Assembly (NCBI GenBank): GCA_030747575.1
Contig: JASLKI010000096.1
Span: 1-12,568 of the forward strand
Source: Verrucomicrobiota bacterium
GTDB lineage: Bacteria; Verrucomicrobiota; Verrucomicrobiia; Limisphaerales; UBA1096
DNA: 12,568 nucleotides
Direction of reading: 5' to 3'
Shown here: in pieces, positions 6,915 to 12,568 of the stretch
Layout: each line of letters starts with the position of its first letter
Numbering within the stretch: position 1 is the first letter of the stretch
Made by a program: the position numbers and the translations under genes
Notes under the pieces: model-generated
Told to the model about the DNA's origin: nothing
Database searches by the model: none
What the model saw: only the letters and a program-made list of their open reading frames with translations

Positions 6915-7576
6915 TCGCGATATTCGCCGTCTTTTTCCGACGGACAAAGCGGGGCGATCTCGCACTCGCTGCACTCCGGCCTTCTCGCGGAGCAGCGGCG
7001 GCGCCCGTGAAAAATCAGCCAATGACTGAGCATCATCCAGTCGACGCGCTGCACAAGTTTTTGCAGTGCGACCTCAATTTTCTCCGGGGTCTTTTCCGTC
7101 GTCAAACCAAGCCTCTTAGCCAGTCGCCCCACGTGCGTATCGACGACGATCCCCTCGTTGACGCCGAACGCGTTGCCGAGCACGACGTTGGCCGTCTTGC
7201 GCCCCACACCAGCCAGGGCGACGAGCGCATCCATCGTCGCCGGCACCTTGCCGCCGTGCGACTCGACGAGCACGCTGCAGCAGTTTTGGATGCTCTTAGC
7301 CTTGTTGCGAAACAGGCCGATCCGCTTGATGTCCTCCTGCAATTCCTCCAGCGGCACTGCGGCGTAGTCAGCGGCGCGGCGATATTTTTTAAACAAGACC
7401 ACAGTGACGATGTTGACCTGCTTGTCGGTGCATTGCGCGGAGAGAATCGTCGCGATTAACAACTCGAGCGGATTGCGGTGGTCAAGCTCGCAATGCGCAT
7501 CGGGATACGTCGCACGCAAGCCGCCGATGATTTTGGCCGTGCGTTCGACCTTGGCCTTGTTGGATTCGCGCGGCAT
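6911..7576 (-). CDS. nth: Endonuclease III (DNA glycosylase/AP lyase)
   Basis: Base-excision repair enzyme that removes oxidised pyrimidines and cleaves at the abasic site. The 221 residues are near the usual 210-215. Seen: SAQCTDKQVN (46-55); the helix-hairpin-helix LAGVGRKTANVVLG with catalytic K127; VVDTHVGRLAKRLGL with catalytic D146; and a C-terminal [4Fe-4S] site C195-x6-C202-x2-C205-x5-C211, the exact spacing of the family. The start is ATG at 7574-7576. It follows the exported-protein gene by 5 bases and its stop overlaps the next ATG, so it is the middle gene of a three-gene unit. There is no Shine-Dalgarno sequence. Confidence 0.97.
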   Translation of the reverse strand: MPRESNKAKVERTAKIIGGLRATYPDAHCELDHRNPLELLIATILSAQCTDKQVNIVTVVLFKKYRRAADYAAVPLEELQEDIKRIGLFRNKAKSIQNCCSVLVESHGGKVPATMDALVALAGVGRKTANVVLGNAFGVNEGIVVDTHVGRLAKRLGLTTEKTPEKIEVALQKLVQRVDWMMLSHWLIFHGRRRCSARRPECSECEIAPLCPSEKDGEYRE

Positions 7577-7581
7577 TAAAA

Positions 7582-9111
7582 TCAGTTTTGCGGAAACGCC
7601 GTCGGAGCCGGTATTGTCGACTCCGGCTTGAACAAAACCAGCCGCCGATCCACCGAACCGAGTTGGCGCACGGCCTCATCTACCATCGGCGCGAGCCTTG
7701 GCCGCGCCTGGCCACGGCGCGGCTTGAACGACTCGATCCGCTGCCGAGTCGCGACATAATCCTGGAGGATGCGCCCGTACTCGTTTACGAACGGCAGCAA
7801 TTGCCTCGGCATCTTCATCCGCGCGATCAGCAGTTGGTTGATCTTCATCTCAAGGGTTTGTTTCTGCACCGCGAAGTCCCAGCTGCGAATCGCCTGCTGC
7901 AGCGTGACCTCAGCCTCAAGCGGCGAGTCGGCATCGTTCAAGCGCACTTCGGCTGGTAGTTTCAACAGATTTTCGAGCTTCTCCACCGCCTCGCTCAACG
8001 TCCAGTTTTGGTATTGGTTTTGGCCAGTCAACTGCACGATCGTCACCGCCCACCACTTTTCCACCCCCAACATGTCGGCGAAAAAGTCGCCGTACACCTT
8101 CAAAAAGCTGGTCTGCCAATTTAAGTTGTCCGGCAGTTGACGGATCACGTTTTGCAGGCGCACACCACCGGCCCGCACCGCCAGCAAACGATCCACCAAC
8201 AGGTGCGAACAGGCCTGAAAATCCCTCCAGTTTTCGCCGCGCAAATGGGCCGGCGACGGCATCGCGATCTCGCTGAAGTCAAACGCGCGCCGGCCGCGCA
8301 ACCGCGCCCGCACACCGGCCAGCGAGTCGTGTCGGCGTACATTTTTGACGACCTCCTCCATCGCCATTTCATTCCCGCCCTGTTCCGGCCGACTCAGGAC
8401 GAGCACCAAGTCCGGCTGAGCCAACAACACCTGCGTGAAGCCGACCGTCATCCAGAGAGGGATCTCTGTGTCGCGCAACTGCGGCTTCCGGTTGGCCAAG
8501 TCCAGCAGCGTCACCTGCACCAGTGCCCGGACGAGTTTGTCCGACTCGATCTCGCTCGGCAACGTCAGCTCGTACGTGTAACCGTTTATGTGCCGATCCG
8601 TCACCACCGGCACTGTCGCCCGGTGCGACATTGCTGGGTTGAGCCGCATCATTAATTTGCTGCCCGGCATCGCTGGCAAACCCAGTTGGCTAAGCAGCGC
8701 ATTGCGAACCCGCTCGGCCGTCACGACCACGTGATCGGGCGCGATCAAAATAGTATCGGCGTTGGCGTCGAGAATGCCACCGCGACGCTTCGGCAAGATT
8801 GGCCCGTAAGCCATGAACTGCCCCGACAAACTGCGGGCCGTCTTGTACCCCGCTCGCGATTTGAGGAGGCGATTGATGTCCACCGGCAACCGCTTCGGCG
8901 CCGTCGCCTCCTTGCCCGACGGCTTGGGCTGAACCGTGCGCGGTGGCAACACCGGCTTAGGCGGCTTGGGCGCCAGCTGCGGCTTGGGCAAGATCGGCTC
9001 CGCTTGGCCAAAAGCAGCCGGGATCCCGGCCAAGCCGAAGACAACCGTCAGCAACCAAGCTCGACGACCCGATCGGGGCACACAAGCGATCCTGTCAAAA
9101 CACAAATCCAT
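7582..9111 (-). CDS. Exported protein of unknown function, peptidase-MA-like but without catalytic motif
   Basis: I do not recognise a named family. From the ATG at 9109-9111 it has 509 residues. The N-terminus is a good signal peptide: an Arg-containing n-region (RSGRR), hydrophobic AWLLTVVFGLAGIPAAFG and likely cleavage near residue 37. A Pro/Lys-rich linker follows (about 38-75). The middle resembles gluzincin (peptidase MA-like) proteins: IPLWMTVGF (217-225) sits where those enzymes have PxWLxEG, and a later LLVDRLL...QNVIRQLPDN...FADMLGVEKWW run resembles their helical end. The expected HExxH position reads LVQVTLLDL, so the zinc site is absent. That fold assignment is inference. An upstream in-frame ATG at 9199-9201 would bury the signal peptide 30 residues inside, so it was not chosen. 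It is the first gene of the unit with nth and lplA/lipM; the 5-nt gap suggests co-transcription, not shared function. Confidence 0.8.
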   Translation of the reverse strand: MDLCFDRIACVPRSGRRAWLLTVVFGLAGIPAAFGQAEPILPKPQLAPKPPKPVLPPRTVQPKPSGKEATAPKRLPVDINRLLKSRAGYKTARSLSGQFMAYGPILPKRRGGILDANADTILIAPDHVVVTAERVRNALLSQLGLPAMPGSKLMMRLNPAMSHRATVPVVTDRHINGYTYELTLPSEIESDKLVRALVQVTLLDLANRKPQLRDTEIPLWMTVGFTQVLLAQPDLVLVLSRPEQGGNEMAMEEVVKNVRRHDSLAGVRARLRGRRAFDFSEIAMPSPAHLRGENWRDFQACSHLLVDRLLAVRAGGVRLQNVIRQLPDNLNWQTSFLKVYGDFFADMLGVEKWWAVTIVQLTGQNQYQNWTLSEAVEKLENLLKLPAEVRLNDADSPLEAEVTLQQAIRSWDFAVQKQTLEMKINQLLIARMKMPRQLLPFVNEYGRILQDYVATRQRIESFKPRRGQARPRLAPMVDEAVRQLGSVDRRLVLFKPESTIPAPTAFPQN

Positions 9112-9277
9112 CCAGCGGCAGTCAGTGTGGCCATTTTCCCAAACGGCTAAAAGCCCGCATTTCAGCGCCGAGGAGATTGGTTTAGCGGCATTTGCACCCA
9201 TAATGAAGCGTCAAGAGGACGACGCCCATTTTAAAGTCCCTGTTACTTGTCCAATAACAAGAACTGGCCCCGTCATG

Positions 9278-9604
9278 TCACTTGCTGGGAGGCGTTTTCT
9301 TTTTGCCCTTGCTTGACTTGGGCTTGTCGGTCTTGGATTTGCTGTCGGTTTTGGGCTTCTTTGACTCGGACTCCTTCTTGGCGCCGGCCTTGTAGTTTTC
9401 GCTGCGGTAATCGGTCTCGTAGAAGCCGCTGCCCTTGAAGATGATCCCGGCTCCGGTGCCGATGGCCCGGCGCACGTTACCCTTGGCCCAGCGTTTTTTG
9501 GGGCAAGCCTCCTTCGGGCACGTCTCCAGCGCATCGGCCTTGATAGATTGAAACAACTCAAACTCGTGGTCGCACTTTTCGCAAACGTACTCGTAGGTTG
9601 GCAT
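9278..9604 (-). CDS. FmdB-family zinc ribbon protein with Lys-rich tail
   Basis: Small (108 residues) putative regulatory or ribosome-associated zinc ribbon of the FmdB/CxxC_CxxC_SSSS type. Seen: MPTYEYVCEKC with C8-x2-C11; a second knuckle ETCPKEACPKK with C29-x4-C34 where the family usually has CxxC; the family's hallmark GIIFKGSGFYETDYRS (about 53-68); and a highly charged, low-complexity C-terminus (about 70-108) rich in K, S, D and P. The start is ATG at 9602-9604, confirmed by the conserved MPTYEY; the frame remains open upstream to 9958 only through nif3 antisense. It is divergent from nif3. A short hairpin (CTTGT...ACAAG, 9246-9261) lies after the stop but has no U-run. The molecular function of the family is not well established. 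Confidence 0.9.
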   Translation of the reverse strand: MPTYEYVCEKCDHEFELFQSIKADALETCPKEACPKKRWAKGNVRRAIGTGAGIIFKGSGFYETDYRSENYKAGAKKESESKKPKTDSKSKTDKPKSSKGKKKTPPSK

Positions 9605-9727
9605 AAATATTCGATTCAAAAAATCCGCGGCGAGTAACGGCAGGCGACCACCGAAAGTCAAGACTCCGTGAGCGCGAACGGCATTTCCCGCTTGGCTTGG
9701 GGCGGCGGGGTTGGTTCCCTCCCTTGC

Positions 9728-10489
9728 ATGGCCAAGGTCACGCTCGCCAAAATCGTCGCTCACTGCAATCGAACCCTCAAGCCGGAGTCGTTCGAGGACT
9801 GGCCCGGCGCGGTGAACGGCTTGCAGGTGCAGAATCGCGGCACCGTGTCGCGGATCGCCGCCGCAGTCGATGCCACGCCGGCCACGATCCGCAAAGCCAT
9901 CGTCGCCGGGGCTGACTTGTTGATCGTCCATCACGGGCTGTTCTGGGGCGTGACGCATCCGTGGACCGGCAATCGCTACAAGCTGTTGCGGCTGCTGCTA
10001 GACAACAACGTCGCGGTTTACAGTTCGCACCTGCCACTGGATGCGCATCCCCGGCTCGGCAACAACGCCCAGCTTTGCAAGGCACTTGGCATCAAGTCGC
10101 CCCAGCCGTTTTTTACCGAGCGCGACCAAGCGATCGGCCTACGCGGCACGCTCGACTTGACGCGGGCGCAGTTGGCCAAGCGCTTGGCCAAGTCCACCGG
10201 CACGGAGCCGACGGTGATGCCGGGCGGCGCGGCGCGTTGCCGCAAAATCGGCGTCGTCACCGGCGGCGCGGGTGCGGAAATGAAAACAGCAGCCGACGAG
10301 GGCGTGGACACGTTCATTACCGGCGAAGGCCCCCACTGGACGTTCGCGCTGGCCGAGGATCTTGGGCTAAATGTGTTTTACGGTGGCCACTACGCGACGG
10401 AGACGTTCGGCGTAAAGGCGCTCAGCGGGAGTTTGTCGAAAAAATTCAAGCTGCCGTGGACGTTTATCGATCACCCAACCGGCCTGTGA
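9728..10489 (+). CDS. Nif3/YbgI-family dinuclear metal centre protein (DUF34)
   Basis: Cytosolic protein of the Nif3/YbgI family, annotated in databases as GTP cyclohydrolase 1 type 2 homologue; the true substrate is uncertain. The 253 residues are close to E. coli YbgI (247). Seen: LLIVHHGLFW with H68/H69; VYSSHLPLDAHP with D105; ITGEGPHWTFALAEDLGLN; and YGGHYATETFG with H221 and E225. Together these supply the expected two-metal ligand set. The ATG at 9728 (MAKVTLAKIV) is chosen because an upstream GTG at 9668 adds 20 low-similarity residues. A 20-bp perfect DNA palindrome lies in the codons for QLAKRLAKS (148-156). It is divergent from the FmdB gene and followed at once by a hairpin. Confidence 0.92.
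   Translation: MAKVTLAKIVAHCNRTLKPESFEDWPGAVNGLQVQNRGTVSRIAAAVDATPATIRKAIVAGADLLIVHHGLFWGVTHPWTGNRYKLLRLLLDNNVAVYSSHLPLDAHPRLGNNAQLCKALGIKSPQPFFTERDQAIGLRGTLDLTRAQLAKRLAKSTGTEPTVMPGGAARCRKIGVVTGGAGAEMKTAADEGVDTFITGEGPHWTFALAEDLGLNVFYGGHYATETFGVKALSGSLSKKFKLPWTFIDHPTGL
10172..10191. repeat. 20-bp perfect palindrome inside nif3
   Basis: TTGGCCAAGCGCTTGGCCAA is exactly its own reverse complement. It carries two TTGGCCAA copies and one CGCTTGGC on each strand, so it is the fullest form of the word iterated through the window. Confidence 0.8.
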
Positions 10490-10516
10490 CGCTGGTGATT
10501 GCCAGCGCTTGGTTTT
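10490..10516 (+). terminator. Candidate hairpin terminator/attenuator after nif3
   Basis: CGCTGG, loop TGATTG, CCAGCG (10490-10507) starts on the base after the nif3 stop. It is followed by CTTGGTTTT. The stem is perfect but only 6 bp, and the T-run (four T) is short and offset. The next gene starts 17 bases later, so it would reduce rather than abolish read-through. Confidence 0.35.
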
Positions 10517-10533
10517 CAAAATAGGCTCGCCGC

Positions 10534-11028
10534 GTGAACCGCATTTCACAACTCGCCGCCACCCTGTTGTTGCTCGGTGTTATACCGACAACTGACGCCG
10601 CGCGGCCCGGTAAGATCAGTAAGGTGCTGCCGCATTGGCTCGATCTTCAGGGCCGCCACACGCTCTCCCCCAGCCTGCTCGAGCGCGACGCCTACCAAGC
10701 CAAGCTCCGCGCCGATCGCACTCTTTGCTCCGGCATTCGGTTTGACATCAAGTGGACCAAGAACACGAGCGACACCGTGAAACTGCAACTCGAGCTGCGC
10801 GTCACCGGCGAGACCAAGCCGATCGTGCGCGAGCTGGCCGTCAAGCCAAGCCGGCGCGGCGGCTGGGATGCGGTCACGCTGGACGGCGACGCGTTCAGGG
10901 CCATCGGCAAAATCATCGCATGGCGGGTGCTCCTGCTCAACGGCAACATCGAGCTGGCCGAGCGCCGGTCGTTTCTGTGGATAGAATCCAAGCCGGCGGG
11001 CGACGCCGGAAAACCGGCTGCCGATTGA
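10534..11028 (+). CDS. Small exported protein of unknown function
   Basis: I cannot name the family. It has 164 residues and starts at GTG (10534-10536). The N-terminus is a plausible signal peptide: short MNR, hydrophobic ISQLAATLLLLGVIPTT and cleavage near TDA-A (about 22-23). The mature part opens with KISKVLPHWLDLQGRHTLSP (27-46) and ERDAYQAKLR, a well-structured segment that looks conserved rather than random. Alternating polar/hydrophobic stretches such as TVKLQLELRV and IIAWRVLLLNGNIELAERRS suggest a beta-sandwich. The C-terminus is a short Ala/Gly/Pro/Lys tail. Codon use and G+C match the neighbours. It lies 44 bases after nif3 and 31 bases before parB, on the same strand. A periplasmic or outer-surface role is inferred only from the signal peptide. 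Confidence 0.72.
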   Translation: MNRISQLAATLLLLGVIPTTDAARPGKISKVLPHWLDLQGRHTLSPSLLERDAYQAKLRADRTLCSGIRFDIKWTKNTSDTVKLQLELRVTGETKPIVRELAVKPSRRGGWDAVTLDGDAFRAIGKIIAWRVLLLNGNIELAERRSFLWIESKPAGDAGKPAAD

Positions 11029-11059
11029 CAACCGCCCCCGCCTCCCTCACTCTTTCGCC

Positions 11060-11977
11060 ATGGCAAAAACCGGTTTAGGCCGAGGCTTGAGTTCCCTGCT
11101 GGGTGCCCGCCCGCCGGCTGACAAGAAAACCAAAGGCGGGAAAAAGCCGGCGAGCATGCCACCCAACGCAACCGCCGAGCCACTCAGCGAGGTGCCGACC
11201 GGCGAGATTCTCCCGGGCGCAATGCAGCCGCGAAACGGGTTTGACGACGACTCGCTGAACGAGTTGGCCGAGTCGATCCGAGAGAATGGCATCATGCAGC
11301 CGCTGATCGTGCGCCCGCGCGAGGGCAGCTACGAGTTGATCGCCGGCGAACGCCGCTGGCGAGCCTCGCAGATAGCCGGCCTGGCCAGGGTACCAATCGT
11401 CATCCGCGACGTGGACGACCGGACGGCGCTCGAGCTGGCGCTCGTCGAGAATCTCCAGCGGGAAAACCTAGACCCGATCGAGGAGGCCAAGGGCTACGCA
11501 CAGTTGGTCGATCAATTCGACCTCACGCAGGAGGAAATCGCCGCCAAGGTCGGCAAAAACCGGGCCACGGTGGCCAACGCCCTGCGACTCATCAAGCTGC
11601 CGGCCGAGGTGCAAACGTACGTGCGCGACGGCCTGCTCTCGAGCGGCCACGCCAAGGTGATCCTTGGGTTGAAACACGCCAAAGACCAGATCGCCGCAGC
11701 CAGGCGCGTGATCAAAAAGGAGTTGAGCGTGCGGCAGACGGAGGAACTGCTCGGCGCGCTTGGCCAATCGACCCCGGACAAAACCAAGCGCGGTTCAGCC
11801 CGCAAACGTTCCACCACCGACGCGCACATACTCGACCTCGAGAGTAAGCTGCGGGAAAGACTCGGCACCAAGGTATCGTTGCGCTACACGAAAGGCAAAG
11901 GCTCGGTCGACATCAAGTTTTTCAACGACGAGGATTTGCAACGAATCCTCGAGAGCCTCGGAATAAAGGCCGACTGA
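11060..11977 (+). CDS. parB: Chromosome-partitioning protein ParB
   Basis: CTP-dependent DNA clamp that loads at parS sites and, with ParA, segregates the replication origin region. It has 305 residues. Seen: N-terminal KTGLGRGLSSLLG (3-15), the conserved ParA-stimulating segment; a Lys/Pro-rich linker; the ParB/Srx domain with the CTP-binding GERRWRAS (96-103) and ENLQRENLDPIEEAKGY (130-146); a helix-turn-helix at LTQEEIAAKVGKNRATVANA (155-174); LSSGHAKVIL (193-202); and a C-terminal dimerisation domain (about 245-305). The start is ATG at 11060, which places the family's N-terminus correctly. No parA gene is adjacent within the window, and I see no parS (TGTTTCACGTGAAACA). def follows after 12 bases, which suggests co-transcription. 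Confidence 0.96.
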   Translation: MAKTGLGRGLSSLLGARPPADKKTKGGKKPASMPPNATAEPLSEVPTGEILPGAMQPRNGFDDDSLNELAESIRENGIMQPLIVRPREGSYELIAGERRWRASQIAGLARVPIVIRDVDDRTALELALVENLQRENLDPIEEAKGYAQLVDQFDLTQEEIAAKVGKNRATVANALRLIKLPAEVQTYVRDGLLSSGHAKVILGLKHAKDQIAAARRVIKKELSVRQTEELLGALGQSTPDKTKRGSARKRSTTDAHILDLESKLRERLGTKVSLRYTKGKGSVDIKFFNDEDLQRILESLGIKAD

Positions 11978-11989
11978 TTTTTTAGATTA

Positions 11990-12565
11990 ATGCTTTTGGA
12001 TATTGTTAATTATGGTAATCCCGTGCTTCGGCAGAAGGGCGAGCGCGTGGGTGAGATCATGCCGGAGATCACACAACTCATCAACGACATGGTCGAGACG
12101 ATGCACGAGGCGCACGGCATCGGCCTGGCCGCTCAACAGGTCGGCAAGGCGTTGCAGTTAACCATGGTGGACGTGACCGATGTGGAGGATCGGCCGTCGC
12201 GCATGAGCATCGACGGCGAGGTGGTCAAGCCGGAGGATTACATGCCGCTCATCCTGCTCAACCCCGAATGGACAGCAGTCGGTGACACGAAAGAGGAAGC
12301 CCCCGAGGGCTGCCTGAGTTTTCCCGAGGTGTACAGTGACATCAATCGCCACGAGGAAATCGACGTGATGGCAATGGACGAAAAAGGAGAGGCTGTGGCC
12401 TTCCGTTGCGGCGGCCTGTTGGCGCGCGCCATCCAGCACGAGTGGGATCACCTGCAGGGTATCCTGTTCATTGACCGGATGGACGCGATTACCCGCGCCG
12501 AACTCAAGCCGGAAATTGACGCCATTCAGGTTGAAACCAGGAAGGGGCTGGGTAATCAACGCTGA
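11990..12565 (+). CDS. def: Peptide deformylase
   Basis: Metalloenzyme that removes the formyl group from the initiator Met of nascent proteins. It has 191 residues and is complete, ending three bases before the window edge. Seen: motif 1 GIGLAAQQVG (43-52, with the oxyanion Gln Q50; the residue before it is Gln where Pro or Asn is commoner); motif 2 EGCLSFP with metal ligand C108; and motif 3 QHEWDHLQG with H150, E151 and H154. An insertion of about 20 residues (62-84, VTDVEDRPSRMSIDGEV...) lies between motif 1 and the next strand. The start is ATG at 11990, preceded by TTTTTTAGATTA and no Shine-Dalgarno sequence. It is probably co-transcribed with parB. Confidence 0.97.
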   Translation: MLLDIVNYGNPVLRQKGERVGEIMPEITQLINDMVETMHEAHGIGLAAQQVGKALQLTMVDVTDVEDRPSRMSIDGEVVKPEDYMPLILLNPEWTAVGDTKEEAPEGCLSFPEVYSDINRHEEIDVMAMDEKGEAVAFRCGGLLARAIQHEWDHLQGILFIDRMDAITRAELKPEIDAIQVETRKGLGNQR

Positions 12566-12568
12566 AGG

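Noticed and set aside
6915..7022. N-terminal extension of lplA/lipM to 7022
   Set aside because: It would lie wholly within nth in another frame; the ATG overlapping the nth stop (ATGA) starts directly at the conserved domain.
9112..9201. Longer start for the exported peptidase-like protein
   Set aside because: It would place a clear signal peptide about 40 residues inside the protein.
9246..9261. CTTGT-N6-ACAAG hairpin after the FmdB gene as a terminator
   Set aside because: Five-base stem and no U-run on the minus strand.
9633..9661. TTGACT...GTTACT as a promoter for the FmdB gene (minus strand)
   Set aside because: The -10 match is only three of six and the region is short, so chance is likely.
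9668..9727. GTG start for nif3 20 codons upstream
   Set aside because: The added residues are Gly-rich and unlike the family N-terminus; the ATG at 9728 fits the expected length.
11025..11030. TTGACA as a -35 box for parB
   Set aside because: No -10-like hexamer 16-18 bases downstream; that stretch is C-rich.
1..12568. parS site TGTTTCACGTGAAACA, tRNA genes, CRISPR repeats, insertion sequences
   Set aside because: Looked for on both strands by eye and not found; a computed search would be needed to exclude degenerate parS sites.

Overview
The window is about 12.6 kb of ordinary, densely coding bacterial chromosome. By eye it is roughly 60% G+C. It carries 12 protein genes, one of them (ctaD) cut by the left edge. 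I see no rRNA, tRNA, CRISPR array, transposase or phage gene. The protein families, the two lineage-type exported proteins of unknown function, the lysine-tailed FmdB zinc ribbon and the style of the intergenic repeats suggest a member of Verrucomicrobiota, possibly near Pedosphaera/Limisphaerales. That placement is inference from family resemblance.

Layout. (1) 1-2797, minus strand: ctaA -> ctaB -> ctaD. This is an aerobic respiration block in which heme is farnesylated (CtaB), oxidised to heme A (CtaA) and inserted into the aa3-type oxidase subunit I (CtaD). (2) 2798-3054: a divergent intergenic region with a perfect CRP-type operator half-site pair and several copies of an iterated octamer. 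(3) 3055-6125, plus strand: a Glu/Leu/Val-type dehydrogenase (gdhA), a gap holding degenerate tandem 'ATCCGTG' type repeats, then cysS. (4) 6126-6233: a convergent gap holding an inverted pair of REP-like hairpins. (5) 6234-9111, minus strand: a tight operon of an exported, apparently catalytically dead peptidase-like protein, endonuclease III (nth) and a lipoate ligase/octanoyltransferase family protein, with a 5-nt gap and a 4-nt overlap. (6) 9278-9604, minus: FmdB-type zinc ribbon. (7) 9728-12565, plus: Nif3-family metal protein, a small exported protein, parB and def (peptide deformylase), closely spaced.

I did not find a new defence or mobile system. The most interesting signals are at the DNA level. 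The octamer CGCTTGGC is strongly over-represented, lies mostly on the plus strand whichever way the genes run, and falls in different codon frames. Its palindromic extension TTGGCCAA is also over-represented and builds a perfect 20-bp palindrome inside nif3. Other points are the REP/BIME-like element, the CRP-type site between the ctaA and gdhA starts, and the absence of a recognisable Shine-Dalgarno sequence at any start in the window.
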